44,570 nt of DNA from CAZESH01 sp964514665 (GCA_964514665.1 CAZESH010000003.1:1-44570), one strand, 5' to 3'; counted from the first letter of the stretch, positions 1-8,288 are shown. The notes: generated by a model not told the origin, from the sequence alone. Numbers and translations are program-made.

Positions 1-1
1 T

Positions 2-412
2 GAAATTTTACCGTTCGCGCAATCGGAACAAATCGGAGTGATTTCTTACAGCCCGTTGGGCGGAGGCTTGCTGACCGGCAAATACAACAGCGGCAAAAAG
101 CCGGAGCAAGGACGGCTCACGGTGCAGCAAGGCTACCAGAAACGCTATGCCGATGCGAGCAATTTCGAGATTGTCGAACGATTCACACAGTACGCCCGCG
201 AGCATGATGTGCATCCGGCATCCTTGGCTGTGGCCTGGGTCAAGTCGCATCCGGGTATCACCGCACCCATAATCGGAGCACGCAGCGTCGAGCAGCTGGA
301 GCCTTCACTGGCAGCTTTGGAAATCAATATGACCCCCGAATGGCGGAATGAAATTTCGGCCTTGTCCATAACCCCGCCACCGGCCACGGACCGTTCCGAA
401 GAAGCGCGTTAA
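2..412 (+). CDS. Aldo/keto reductase, C-terminal part (5' end outside window)
   Basis: The frame is open from the first bases of the window, so the true start lies upstream. The 136 visible residues match the C-terminal third of an AKR TIM barrel: GVISYSPLGGGLLTGKY is the beta-strand/loop that contacts the nicotinamide cofactor, and the later PIIGARSVEQLEPSLAALE is the conserved NADP phosphate-binding/C-terminal segment. The family reduces aldehydes and ketones with NAD(P)H in the cytoplasm. The catalytic Asp-Tyr-Lys-His residues would be upstream and cannot be checked. The gene ends with TAA and is followed 15 bases later by a long perfect hairpin that could terminate its transcript. Substrate unknown. 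Confidence 0.9.
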   Translation, partial: EILPFAQSEQIGVISYSPLGGGLLTGKYNSGKKPEQGRLTVQQGYQKRYADASNFEIVERFTQYAREHDVHPASLAVAWVKSHPGITAPIIGARSVEQLEPSLAALEINMTPEWRNEISALSITPPPATDRSEEAR

Positions 413-427
413 AGTCCTTACTGCATT

Positions 428-487
428 TTTGTCTTCAATCCAAGAGCATCAGCCGCACACAGCTGATGCTCTTGGATTGAAGACAAA
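428..487. terminator. Perfect 26-bp inverted repeat hairpin downstream of the aldo/keto reductase
   Basis: Bases 428-453 are the exact reverse complement of 462-487, with an 8-base loop. The hairpin starts 16 bases after the reductase stop. No clear U-tract follows on the plus strand, so termination is inferred. Part of the stem (CCAAGAGCATCAGCCGCA, 440-457) recurs inverted at 2523-2540. Confidence 0.6.
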
Positions 488-565
488 GTCAGTGCAAGTG
501 GATATAGCGTATTTCTCAGAGTTTTGTCTTTGGGTTTAATCATTTCGAAAGAGGGATTTCTGTTC
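440..565 (+). repeat. Left copy of an inverted repeat flanking the IS110 region
   Basis: This arm has two blocks. The first is an 18-base sequence inside the hairpin (440-457), identical in inverse orientation to 2523-2540. The second is a 22-base sequence at 544-565, the exact reverse complement of 2439-2460. The blocks keep the same order and a similar spacing in both copies, so this is one degenerate repeat of 100-126 bp present twice in inverted orientation around the transposase. Confidence 0.8.
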
Positions 566-998
566 TTCCCTTTATGCCCATGCTTCGATGGTTCTCCCTC
601 GGATTTAATAGGGATGCTCACGAATGCTCAAAAATACTCACTCATTCGCAGGATACTAACAGTCTTGGTTAGGGAATTATTGTGAGTGGATGCAGAGACC
701 AACACGTTGAGTCGGCATAAGGGGATGCAGGAACAGAAGTTACGCATTGGCGCACTCCGCTAAGCCGGTTACTGCACACTCCACATGCCCCTTGGAGGTT
801 CACCCTCCCATGTCTCAACGGGTCTACGCCCTTACATTCCTTCGTTCTACCTGTCCAAGGCGTGGAGACCGATTGTGTTTAGTCGACGGGTCCGAGCCCT
901 TATGAACCATCTACTCGGTTCTCTGTGCGTTCTTTGTTTCAAAGTCCTGCGAATGAGTCATTATTCTACGGCGTTATGACATGAATGGCGGTACTTAG
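566..998. other. Non-coding stretch downstream of the IS110 transposase
   Basis: No convincing gene is seen in these 433 bases; short frames in all directions lack ribosome binding sites. The stretch lies 3' of the transposase and inside the flanking inverted repeats, so part of it should be the downstream end of the insertion sequence. IS110-family elements encode a structured bridge RNA in a non-coding end (upstream of the gene in the IS110 group, downstream in the IS1111 group). I cannot tell by eye which end carries it here. Confidence 0.4.
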
Positions 999-2270
999 CT
1001 AAGCGGCTAATTGGATTTCGGAACGATACGACTCGCCACGCTGAATGATGCCAATGATGATGCGAGCGAGCTTACCCATTAACTTGAAAAGCGAGGCCTT
1101 CTTCTTCATTCCTTTTTTCTGGTTATACTCGTGCCATTGCTTGAAGTCCGGGTGCTGTCGAACGAGAGTGAGCATGCTCATGTAGAGATATTTGCGGAGC
1201 ATGCTGTCCCCGCGCTTGGAGAGCTTGATCTGTCCCTTGAACTTGCCCGAGCTGCGTTCGGCCAGATTGAGACCGGCTCGTCGCAGAAGCTGGCGTCCAT
1301 GGGCATAATTACGAAGATCCCCCGCACAGCCCAACAGGGCTGCGATGGTAATGGTCCCGATCCCTTTAATGCTCCGCAGTTGCTCTGTCATCGGAAGGTC
1401 GTCGAGCAGATCCTCGATTTCCTGCTGCATCACATCGAGCAGGCCTTGCGTATGCTCGTAGGCATCCAGCAGACGCTGCAGATCCCGGCGCGCTTCTTCC
1501 GTCGCCCGCGTGTCGCCGATACTGCGAGCGGCCGTTTGAAGGAGGTGGACAGCCTTGACTTTCCCGCTAGCCCCTCCCGCGCGCTTCATGCCTTGTTCGC
1601 GCCAGTGCTCGATGACCTCATCTTCATTCCGACCCTGCAGATCGGACGGCAGAGGAAACGCACGGAGCGACGCCAGCGAACGGGAGACCGTCCAATCCGG
1701 GAAGACGAGGCTGAATTCGGGAAAATACAAATCGATCCAACGGACGATGCGGTTGCCCAGGCTGATGGACAGTTTGACCCAGTATTCCCGATCACTCATC
1801 GTGGTCTTGATGCGTTCGAACACGGGGGCTTGCGGCGAGTAATCGGTGTAGTAGCCGCGGCTGACGACGTCGGCAATGACAAGGGCGTCTTTGGGATCGT
1901 TCTTGGACGGACTGTTATCGCGATTTTCCTTGTTGCGATGCGTTGTGACCGGATTGACCAGTACGACGTTGATTCCTCGCTGCAACAACCAATTGGCAAG
2001 GTTAAACCAGTAATGTCCTGTCGGTTCCATGCCAATCATGAGCGACGGTAGACGATGCTTCGTCTGTATGTCCTGAATCCACCGCAGGAACTTCTCAAAG
2101 CCTTCCTGAGTATTCGTAAAGGATAGATGACGAGCCGTGAGCACGCGTCCACGGAAGTCTGTTACTTGAGCGACGTGTACATCTTTGGCGATGTCGATTC
2201 CGACCACCACGTGCTGCATGGTAATTTGTTCAATCCGTTGATTTGTTGCTTCTCTTTGAGTAAAATTCAT
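999..2270 (-). CDS. IS110-family transposase (DEDD recombinase)
   Basis: A 423-residue transposase. The N-terminal RuvC-like DEDD domain shows GIDIAKD (first Asp), IGMEPTGHYW (Glu) and SKNDPKDALVIADV (paired Asp). The C-terminal Tnp domain has IKGIGTITIAALLG and RRAGLNLAERSSGKFKGQ followed by LSKRGD, the region with the catalytic serine of IS110 enzymes. Together they mark a seamless cut-and-paste type recombinase guided by a bridge RNA. I chose the ATG at 2270 because AGGAGG sits 8 bases upstream; an in-frame GTG/ATG further up (to 2324) would lie inside a stable hairpin. The gene appears intact, with a normal length for the long IS110 group. A long open frame on the opposite strand is a codon shadow. 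Confidence 0.93.
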   Translation of the reverse strand: MNFTQREATNQRIEQITMQHVVVGIDIAKDVHVAQVTDFRGRVLTARHLSFTNTQEGFEKFLRWIQDIQTKHRLPSLMIGMEPTGHYWFNLANWLLQRGINVVLVNPVTTHRNKENRDNSPSKNDPKDALVIADVVSRGYYTDYSPQAPVFERIKTTMSDREYWVKLSISLGNRIVRWIDLYFPEFSLVFPDWTVSRSLASLRAFPLPSDLQGRNEDEVIEHWREQGMKRAGGASGKVKAVHLLQTAARSIGDTRATEEARRDLQRLLDAYEHTQGLLDVMQQEIEDLLDDLPMTEQLRSIKGIGTITIAALLGCAGDLRNYAHGRQLLRRAGLNLAERSSGKFKGQIKLSKRGDSMLRKYLYMSMLTLVRQHPDFKQWHEYNQKKGMKKKASLFKLMGKLARIIIGIIQRGESYRSEIQLAA

Positions 2271-2440
2271 AGTAAGCGCCTCCTGATGGGTTTTAAGGGC
2301 TATGACCCGTTGCACCCCCATCATACGAGGCGCTCCTGTTTTTGTCCATGGCTGAATCTTAGCTTTTACAGGAATGTTTGGTCTCTCAGGTTCGGACTGG
2401 ACATTCCCGCATCCATGCCGGAAAGCAGTCGAACTTGGGA
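1000..2440 (-). mobile_element. IS110-family insertion sequence (approximate limits)
   Basis: The element contains one transposase gene and non-coding flanks. IS110 members generally lack terminal inverted repeats and target duplications, so the exact ends cannot be set from this copy alone. The outer limits should lie inside the inverted repeat at 440-565 and 2439-2540, unless that repeat is part of the element. Confidence 0.6.
2275..2334 (-). promoter_or_regulatory. Hairpin sequestering the transposase ribosome binding site
   Basis: On the minus strand the AGGAGG of the transposase lies in the 3' arm of a stem made of 2275-2282 with 2327-2334 and 2284-2290 with 2317-2323, about 15 pairs with one internal bulge. 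Transcripts entering from outside would fold this stem and hide the site. This is a known way of limiting transposase translation in other IS families; its action here is inferred. It may also be part of a bridge RNA. Confidence 0.5.
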
Positions 2441-2540
2441 ACAGAAATCCCTCTTTCGAACTTCAAGGATATACACCCGAACCTAAACAATCTTTTGTCG
2501 ACAGTCTAGAGCATCGGCCATATGCGGCTGATGCTCTTGG
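2439..2540 (-). repeat. Right copy of the inverted repeat flanking the IS110 region
   Basis: It contains the 22-base block 2439-2460, an exact reverse complement of 544-565, and the 18-base block 2523-2540, a reverse complement of 440-457. Between them are about 60 diverged bases. Confidence 0.8.
2508..2537. terminator. 12-bp hairpin downstream of the Old Yellow Enzyme gene
   Basis: Bases 2508-2519 pair with 2526-2537 (one G-U pair, 6-base loop). It lies 42 bases beyond the stop of the minus-strand oxidoreductase and mirrors the hairpin after the aldo/keto reductase. No strong U-tract follows, so a terminator role is possible but unproven. Confidence 0.4.
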
Positions 2541-2578
2541 TCTTTTTCCCGCGCTTCTGCAATGACAGGCAATCGTCC

Positions 2579-3619
2579 TCACAGCATCACGCATTTCTCT
2601 CCGGAAAATACGACACAAGGATGACAGCGTATGCAATAATGGATCGCTTCCCGATTCAGCGCTTTATTCGCCCATTCGGGGTCTACGATCATCTCCCTGC
2701 CGATTGCCGTAAAATCGGCCAAGCCCTGCTCGATGATCGCATTCGCCCGCTCCGGCGTGCGGATGTCGTAGACGGCGATTACGGGAATTTTCAGGTGTTT
2801 TCTAATCCGACTGCCGCCATAAACGGTCCAATTATAAACAAACCCTTCCGGCAAAGCCGGTCGATCATTGGAATACCCGCTGGAAGAAACATGCATCATG
2901 TCGATCCCCATGGCTTCAAGTTTAACGGCGATTTCCACGCCTGCTTCAAGGGTCGGATCGTTGCAGCCCATGCGATAACCCAGTATAAAACGATCATCCA
3001 CCTCACGCTTGACGCGACGGATGATTTCAGCGATAAACCTCAAGCGGTTGTCAACAGAACCGCCGTAGCGATCTTCACGCTGATTAACAAGCGGAGAAGA
3101 AAATTGATTCAGCAAATAGCCGTGGGCGCCATGAAATTCTATCCCGTCAAATCCCGCTTGATACGCTCTGAGAACGGCTTTTACGTAAGCATCCTGCAGC
3201 TCGTGCAGCTCATCCAAAGTCATGGCCCTTGCGTTCATGCCGTTCTCATGATAGTCCGACGGGCCGTAGGCATCCTGCTCCGCCGTCGCTTTCATTTTTA
3301 CCCCCAGATGCTGCAGCTGCAGGAACACCTTGGCGCCATGGGCATGGCATTCACGAGCCAGCCTCGCCAAGCCGGGAATATGCTCGTCCGACCACGCCCC
3401 GAGCTGGGAATCAATCGACATGCTGTTCGCATGAATGCTCGTCGCTTCAATGATAATCAAACCGACTCCACCCTTGGCTCTCAAGCCGTAATGCCGCAAG
3501 TGGCCGTCATTGACAAATCCGTTCCTTGTCTCCCGCACCAAAAACTCCATCGGCGGCATGACGATCCGATTGCGGATTTCAAGACCTTTCAGATTATAGC
3601 TGGCAAAAAGACTGTTCAT
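2579..3619 (-). CDS. NADH:flavin oxidoreductase, Old Yellow Enzyme family
   Basis: A 346-residue FMN TIM barrel. Visible family motifs are NRIVMPPME near the N-terminus, LQLQHLG, then HGAHGYLLNQFSSPLVNQR with the paired histidines that bind the activating carbonyl, RYGGS, and the phosphate-binding end with AIGREMIVDPEW. The protein ends in YCIRCHPC plus a further Cys. That resembles the start of the Fe-S cysteine cluster of the larger 2,4-dienoyl-CoA reductases, but the second flavin/NAD domain is absent. It likely reduces an activated C=C bond in the cytoplasm. An upstream in-frame GTG (3628) abuts the purine tract; the ATG at 3619 has AAAGGTG at proper distance and is preferred. It sits 44 bases after the xylulokinase and is probably co-transcribed. 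Confidence 0.88.
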   Translation of the reverse strand: MNSLFASYNLKGLEIRNRIVMPPMEFLVRETRNGFVNDGHLRHYGLRAKGGVGLIIIEATSIHANSMSIDSQLGAWSDEHIPGLARLARECHAHGAKVFLQLQHLGVKMKATAEQDAYGPSDYHENGMNARAMTLDELHELQDAYVKAVLRAYQAGFDGIEFHGAHGYLLNQFSSPLVNQREDRYGGSVDNRLRFIAEIIRRVKREVDDRFILGYRMGCNDPTLEAGVEIAVKLEAMGIDMMHVSSSGYSNDRPALPEGFVYNWTVYGGSRIRKHLKIPVIAVYDIRTPERANAIIEQGLADFTAIGREMIVDPEWANKALNREAIHYCIRCHPCVVFSGEKCVML

Positions 3620-3663
3620 TTGCTTCACCTTTCCAGTGGGTTTGAACCGGCATTGCAGAGAGC

Positions 3664-5169
3664 TTAACCGTTTCTTATCTCGTTTGCCGCTGCAAATATC
3701 TCATTTAAAGCCGGATAAATTCCGGTATACAGCTTATACATCCGTTGATAGAGATGGATATTCTCCTTTAGCGGATAGACCAGATCCGCTTGGGTCAACC
3801 AAGCTTGCGCGGCATCCTCCGCATGGGCGAACCATCCGAGTCCAACCGCTGCCAAAATTGCCGCTCCATAAGCCGCTCCGCTCCGGCTTGTGAAGGTATG
3901 GACCGGTATCCCGAAAATATCGGCGGCAATTTGCCGCCACAAGGCATCCTCCGCAGGACCTCCGGTGATGATCAGCGAATCCGGTTGTTTCAACCCCAAA
4001 TCGACGATCGCCTCTTTGGATTGTTTTAAAGAGAATAGTACGCCCTCTATTACGGCGCGCGTCATATCGGCACGGGTATGGTTGTAATCCAAACCTATGA
4101 ATGTCCCTCTGGCATTGGAATCCATATATGGCGTGCGCTCTCCGAACAAATAGGGCGTAAAGAGCAAACCGCCGGCCCCCGCGGGGGAATGAGCCGCTTC
4201 GGCAATCAGGCTGCTTTCATCCTGCCGTGATTCCATGCCGTAAATGTGCTTGGCCAGCCAGGACAGGGATGCCCCTGCGGATAAAGTGGCTCCCATGATG
4301 TGCCATCTTCCGGCAACACCATGGCACAAGGTATGCAGCTTGCCTTGAAGATCGATCAAAGGCTCCTCTAACGGCGTGAAAATTTGTCCCCCGCTTCCAA
4401 TCGAACAAAGCCACGATCCGGGATGCACGACTCCGTTGCCGATTGCTTGGCACTCGGCGTCCCCCGCCCCGCAATAGACGGGAATTCCCGCTTCCAGCCC
4501 TAATGGCTGTGCAGTTTCCTCCTTCAATTTACCCGCTAGCGCAGCTGAGGAAAGAATCGGCGGAAGCTTGCCTTGATCCAAATCGAAAGCTTCCAAAACG
4601 GTGCTTGACCATCGTTTTTCTGCAAGATCAAACATTAACGTTGCAGACGCGTCCGATGGATCGGTGGCCATTTCAGCGGTTAACCAATAACGGATATAAT
4701 CTTTGGGCAGCAGAAAACAGGAAGCCTGCTCATATAAATCCGGTTTGTGCCTTTTAAACCACATCAGCTTAGCCAGCGTAAAACTGACGTTGGGCCGGTT
4801 TCCCGTCATCTCCATCCATTGCTGCAGGGAAAACTTTTCGAGCATTGCGGCCACTTCGGCATCGCATCTTCTATCGGACCATAGAATGGCCGGATGCAGT
4901 ACTTTGCCACCCTCGCGCACTGCGACCAAACCATGCATTTGTCCCGTCACACTGATCGCGCGGACCGGATCATTGCGAAAAGCTGCCATCCCTTTGATGA
5001 TCGCGGCTGTCCAATATTCCGCGCTTTGTTCAAACCAGCCGGTTTGCGGCGAATCGACCGGATATTCAACCGCCGCCGTTTGTACAATGGCTCCTGCTTC
5101 ATTAACCGCAGCGAGCTTTACCGATGAAGTCCCAACATCAATCGCCAATATGCAAGAAATCTTGACCAC
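3664..5169 (-). CDS. xylB: Xylulokinase-like FGGY carbohydrate kinase
   Basis: A 501-residue FGGY kinase of usual length. AIDVGTSSVKLAAVNEAG is the N-terminal phosphate-binding strand, SVTGQMHGLV the substrate loop typical of xylulokinases, GAGDAECQAIGNG the segment with the catalytic Asp, and YLFGERTPYMDSNARGTFIG the xylulokinase signature. TGGPAEDALWRQIAADIF is the C-terminal ATP-binding part. The reaction would be D-xylulose + ATP to xylulose 5-phosphate, feeding the pentose phosphate pathway; another pentulose or polyol-derived ketose is possible. The start is a GTG preceded by GGAATGG 7 bases upstream. It is followed by the Old Yellow Enzyme gene and preceded by a glyoxalase-like fragment. 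A ribose/xylose-type importer lies about 22 kb away in this window. Confidence 0.88.
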   Translation of the reverse strand: MVKISCILAIDVGTSSVKLAAVNEAGAIVQTAAVEYPVDSPQTGWFEQSAEYWTAAIIKGMAAFRNDPVRAISVTGQMHGLVAVREGGKVLHPAILWSDRRCDAEVAAMLEKFSLQQWMEMTGNRPNVSFTLAKLMWFKRHKPDLYEQASCFLLPKDYIRYWLTAEMATDPSDASATLMFDLAEKRWSSTVLEAFDLDQGKLPPILSSAALAGKLKEETAQPLGLEAGIPVYCGAGDAECQAIGNGVVHPGSWLCSIGSGGQIFTPLEEPLIDLQGKLHTLCHGVAGRWHIMGATLSAGASLSWLAKHIYGMESRQDESSLIAEAAHSPAGAGGLLFTPYLFGERTPYMDSNARGTFIGLDYNHTRADMTRAVIEGVLFSLKQSKEAIVDLGLKQPDSLIITGGPAEDALWRQIAADIFGIPVHTFTSRSGAAYGAAILAAVGLGWFAHAEDAAQAWLTQADLVYPLKENIHLYQRMYKLYTGIYPALNEIFAAANEIRNG

Positions 5170-5192
5170 CCTTTTTCCATTCCAGAATCACC

Positions 5193-5474
5193 CTATTTCA
5201 GAAAACCCGCTTCGGCGTTGAGTTCAATGACGTTTCGATCCGGATCAAGCAGGAAGATTTGCGCAAACCCGGCAGTGCTTTGCGGATTGGCTTTATGCTC
5301 GATGCCGCGCTGCCGCAGCCACTCCAACGTCTGAATCATCGTCCGTTTACCTCCTATAGTGAATGGCATCTGATGCGCCATTTCGATGGATCTCGCTTTC
5401 AAATCAGCCCTTATTAATTGATATTCCCCAGAACCGACATATTGCCTTAAATGTTCCCGCCAGCCCGCAGCCAA
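5193..5474 (-). pseudogene. Truncated VOC/glyoxalase-fold protein (C-terminal half)
   Basis: About 93 residues ending in IFLLDPDRNVIELNAEAG, the hallmark last strand of vicinal-oxygen-chelate proteins, whose Glu is a metal ligand. Family members carry at least one full beta-alpha-beta-beta-beta unit pair (around 120-130 residues). Here the N-terminal module with the first metal histidine is missing, and the frame closes upstream at a TAA near 5500. No good ribosome binding site precedes the TTG at 5474. It looks like a 5'-truncated remnant left between the lipoprotein gene and xylulokinase. A short functional protein cannot be excluded. Confidence 0.55.
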
Positions 5475-5512
5475 ATGAACCGCAGCGGCCTTCTTCCCTT
5501 AATATTTTATAT

Positions 5513-6811
5513 TCAATTGAACCAAAGCTTCAATATTCCCTCTTTTGTTCCTGCGGCGGCAATCGATTGAGTGCCCGCATCCTGCTGGATCGCCAAGACA
5601 GAAATGTTCGTGCTGAGTTTTCCGTTCAGAACGAAACTCGCGATCTGTTGAATGCCTGCTGTTGTTCGCTTCACCACCGCAAGCCCGCTTTTGCTCTGAT
5701 TGGGAAGCAGCAGTTCAGGCGTGCCGTCGCGATCCCAATCCGCAGCTGCGAACAAATCCAGGTTTCTCGTTCCGATATCATGGGTGGAATAATGGTCAGC
5801 GGATGCAGCAGGCTTCAAAGCTCCATGCGCTTTATCCCAGTATACATACTGCAGAATCCCCCCGATATGCGGAGTTATCACTTCCGCCAGCTCCCTTCGG
5901 CCATCCGGTCCGAAGGGAGCAATGGTAAGTGCATCGCGCCATCTGTGTCCCTTGCCGATGGGCGGCCCTTGCGCCAATAATTTGCCGGCTTCGCTGAACA
6001 GAGCCAGTCTGGAGCCTGTGTTGTTATTACTCAATGTAAGATCAACTTCCCTTTCTCCGTCGCCGTCCCAATCCGCCCAAATCGGCTGCAGACTTTCGAT
6101 CACGTCAGGCGGATCGATCGTTACCGAATGAATCACCTTCATGCTCTTGGCGTCAATGATCACAAATCCGCCAGCCTCTGTTTTGTCTCCCAGAATGCCG
6201 TGCTGGTAGCGGTTTACAGGAGCATTAAGCACCAGCAATCTTTCGTGATCATCTATTAAAATCCGGGTATCCGGCAGCGCATGAACGGATAATCTGGCGA
6301 CTTCACAATTTTTCCAGAAAACCACATCTCCGTTCGGATCCACAAAGACCTGCAGATCTTCCCCGACAGTCAGAGGGGTTGTCCAGCGCGAAGCTTCGCC
6401 TGGCGGGAAACCGTCCGCTTTTATTTGCATTTTCGCAGGTTTGATAAAATGCGGAATGGACGGGGAAAGCGGTGTGATGCCGCTTGTGATCTCCTCGACT
6501 TTTCCGTTATTCAAATGCACATCGAAGCGCTGAAGCCGCCCGTCATTCAACACCGCGACCCATTCTGAGCGAATGTCGTCGGGCTTGTCTTGGCCGACCA
6601 CTTTCAATCCATACACATGAATCGGCATTCCTTTTAATGGAATATCGATGGTTTTGCCGTGTAAATTGACGTTGGAGGGTGCTTCCTGATCCGCAGCTTG
6701 CTTTTCGCTGCCTGTGCCCTGTTGATTGTCATGATCGGTTTGCTGCATCCCGCATCCCGGTTCGGCAAATAAAATTACCAAAGCCAGGAAAAGACCGGCC
6801 GCATATTTCAT
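5513..6811 (-). CDS. Secreted lipoprotein with VCBS/FG-GAP-like repeats
   Basis: A 432-residue exported protein. The first 20 residues form a signal peptide ending in AEPGCG, a non-canonical lipobox with Cys as likely lipidated residue. Two calcium-loop-like repeats, ADWDGDGEREVDL (around 270) and ADWDRDGTPELLLP (around 375), match the D-x-D-x-D-G-x-x-[DE] pattern of FG-GAP/VCBS beta-propeller blades. Such proteins are usually extracellular and bind carbohydrate or protein, but a specific function cannot be named. The start has AAAGGAGG 8 bases upstream. It stands alone between the formaldehyde dehydrogenase terminator and the glyoxalase fragment. Confidence 0.75.
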   Translation of the reverse strand: MKYAAGLFLALVILFAEPGCGMQQTDHDNQQGTGSEKQAADQEAPSNVNLHGKTIDIPLKGMPIHVYGLKVVGQDKPDDIRSEWVAVLNDGRLQRFDVHLNNGKVEEITSGITPLSPSIPHFIKPAKMQIKADGFPPGEASRWTTPLTVGEDLQVFVDPNGDVVFWKNCEVARLSVHALPDTRILIDDHERLLVLNAPVNRYQHGILGDKTEAGGFVIIDAKSMKVIHSVTIDPPDVIESLQPIWADWDGDGEREVDLTLSNNNTGSRLALFSEAGKLLAQGPPIGKGHRWRDALTIAPFGPDGRRELAEVITPHIGGILQYVYWDKAHGALKPAASADHYSTHDIGTRNLDLFAAADWDRDGTPELLLPNQSKSGLAVVKRTTAGIQQIASFVLNGKLSTNISVLAIQQDAGTQSIAAAGTKEGILKLWFN

Positions 6812-6880
6812 GTAATTTCCCTCCTTTTGTAATCTAATCGAATAACAGTCGCAGAACCATTTTTATAAATCCTATAGTAC

Positions 6881-6905
6881 AAAAAAAAACACCCTACCGG
6901 GTGCT
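6881..6905 (-). terminator. Rho-independent terminator of the formaldehyde dehydrogenase gene
   Basis: On the minus strand CACCCGGTAGGGTG forms a short stem-loop followed by nine U residues, 40 bases after the stop of the dehydrogenase. Confidence 0.88.
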
Positions 6906-6945
6906 TCTTCAAATTATTAATATATTAAATTTTGCTTACGCGGCT

Positions 6946-8163
6946 TTATCTTCTTACCGAACCATGCGGATCGATCACAAATTTCTTAGATACCCCGCTA
7001 TCGAATTGGGCATATCCGGTTGGAGCTTGATCCAATGAAATCAATGTCGCGTTCACCGCTTTCGCAATTTGGGCACGACCGCTTAAAATGGCCTTCATCA
7101 AATCCCGGTGATACTGCATTACCGGCGTTTGTCCGGTCACGAAAGTGTGAGCCTTGGCCCATCCCAATCCCAAACGGACCTTCAACGTTCCGATTTTCGC
7201 ATCCTCATCGACCGCACCCGGGTCACCCGTGACATAAAGTCCCGGAATCCCCAAGCGTCCTCCGGCACGGGTAACTTCCATAATGGAATTTAATACCGTA
7301 GCCGGCGCTTCGCCATGCGCATGCCCATGTCCATGCGCTTCAAAGCCGACGCAATCGATCGCGCAGTCGACCTCGGGAACACCCAAAATTTGTTCAATCT
7401 GCTCGCCCAGATTCGGATGCTCCCGCAGATTCACCGTTTCGCAGCCGAAGCTTCTGGCTTGCGCCAAGCGCTCGCTGTTCAAGTCCCCGACAATGACGAC
7501 AGACGCTCCGAGAATTTGGGCGGAATGGGCGGCAGCCAGACCTACCGGACCTGCTCCGGCAACATATACCGTCGAGCCGGGCCTGACGCCTGCGCTGACC
7601 GCACCGTGATAACCGGTCGGAAAAATATCCGACAGCATCGTCAAATCAAGAATCTTTTCCAGTGCTTGATCTTTGTCCGGAAACTTGAGCAGCTGGAAAT
7701 CTGCATAAGGCACCATTACATACTCCGATTGTCCGCCAACCCATCCGCCCATATCGACATAACCGTAAGCAGAGCCGGGACGGTCCGGATTGACGTTCTC
7801 GCAAATATGCGTGTTTCGCTCCTTGCAGCTGCGGCAGCGCCCGCAAGCAATGTTAAACGGAACCGAAACCAAATCCCCTTTTTTGATAAACTCTACATCG
7901 CGTCCAACTTCTATAACCTCTCCGGTAATTTCATGTCCCAATACAAGCCCGCTTGGTGCGGTAGTCCGTCCCCTGACCATATGTTGGTCGCTTCCGCAGA
8001 TGTTGGTGGTAACGACTTTCAAAATCACCCCATGATCGCATTTTCGTCCCACGTTCAGCGGATTGACCCCTGGCCCGTCCCGCAATATCAAATCCGGGTA
8101 GGCTATATCCCTCACTTCCACTTTTCCCGGCTCGACATAGACTACTGCGCGATTACCTGCCAT
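6946..8163 (-). CDS. fdhA: Glutathione-independent formaldehyde dehydrogenase-like zinc enzyme
   Basis: A 405-residue medium-chain zinc dehydrogenase. NICGSDQHMVRG holds the catalytic zinc Cys, GHEITGEV the zinc His/Glu, and CGRCRSCKERNTHIC the four structural zinc cysteines. GAGPVGLAAAHSAQILGA is the NAD-binding loop. DCVGFEAHGHGHAHG followed by ATVLNSIMEVTRAGG and GIPGLYVTGDPGAVD is the stretch that separates the glutathione-independent formaldehyde dehydrogenases (Pseudomonas type, tightly bound NAD) from ordinary alcohol dehydrogenases. It would oxidise formaldehyde to formate or dismutate aldehydes. AAAGGAG lies 11 bases before the ATG, slightly far. It is monocistronic with its own promoter, terminator and a cre-like box in the leader. 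Confidence 0.87.
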   Translation of the reverse strand: MAGNRAVVYVEPGKVEVRDIAYPDLILRDGPGVNPLNVGRKCDHGVILKVVTTNICGSDQHMVRGRTTAPSGLVLGHEITGEVIEVGRDVEFIKKGDLVSVPFNIACGRCRSCKERNTHICENVNPDRPGSAYGYVDMGGWVGGQSEYVMVPYADFQLLKFPDKDQALEKILDLTMLSDIFPTGYHGAVSAGVRPGSTVYVAGAGPVGLAAAHSAQILGASVVIVGDLNSERLAQARSFGCETVNLREHPNLGEQIEQILGVPEVDCAIDCVGFEAHGHGHAHGEAPATVLNSIMEVTRAGGRLGIPGLYVTGDPGAVDEDAKIGTLKVRLGLGWAKAHTFVTGQTPVMQYHRDLMKAILSGRAQIAKAVNATLISLDQAPTGYAQFDSGVSKKFVIDPHGSVRR

Positions 8164-8194
8164 TATTCGCCACTCTCCTTTAATATGATTGTTC

Positions 8195-8208
8195 TGGAAA
8201 CGCTTTCA
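8195..8208 (-). promoter_or_regulatory. cre-like / LacI-family operator
   Basis: TGAAAGCGTTTCCA on the minus strand matches the catabolite-responsive element TGWAANCGNTNWCA with one mismatch. It lies about 45-60 bases downstream of the predicted start point of the dehydrogenase gene, where CcpA would act as a roadblock repressor. A local LacI-type regulator could also bind it. Confidence 0.65.
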
Positions 8209-8259
8209 ATTTTGCTGGACAATTGGGCTTTTCTCAAACATTAAAGCTGTTTTGCGAGT

Positions 8260-8288
8260 ATTTTATTAGACATTGCGGCAATCTGCAA
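8260..8288 (-). promoter_or_regulatory. SigA-type promoter of the formaldehyde dehydrogenase gene
   Basis: Minus strand: -35 TTGCAG (8283-8288), 17-base spacer, -10 TAAAAT (8260-8265). The leader would be about 90 bases and includes the cre-like box. Confidence 0.6.

Noticed and set aside
418..621. 67-codon minus-strand frame resembling the peptide of another frame at 2374-2565
   Set aside because: The resemblance comes from the inverted DNA repeat itself; neither frame has a ribosome binding site.
1131..2051. 306-codon open frame on the plus strand inside the transposase gene
   Set aside because: It is antisense to a clear IS110 transposase, has no ribosome binding site and no recognisable domain; a codon-bias shadow.
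2522..3667. 381-codon open frame on the plus strand over the Old Yellow Enzyme gene
   Set aside because: Antisense to a well-supported FMN enzyme; no start signal and a sequence without family features.
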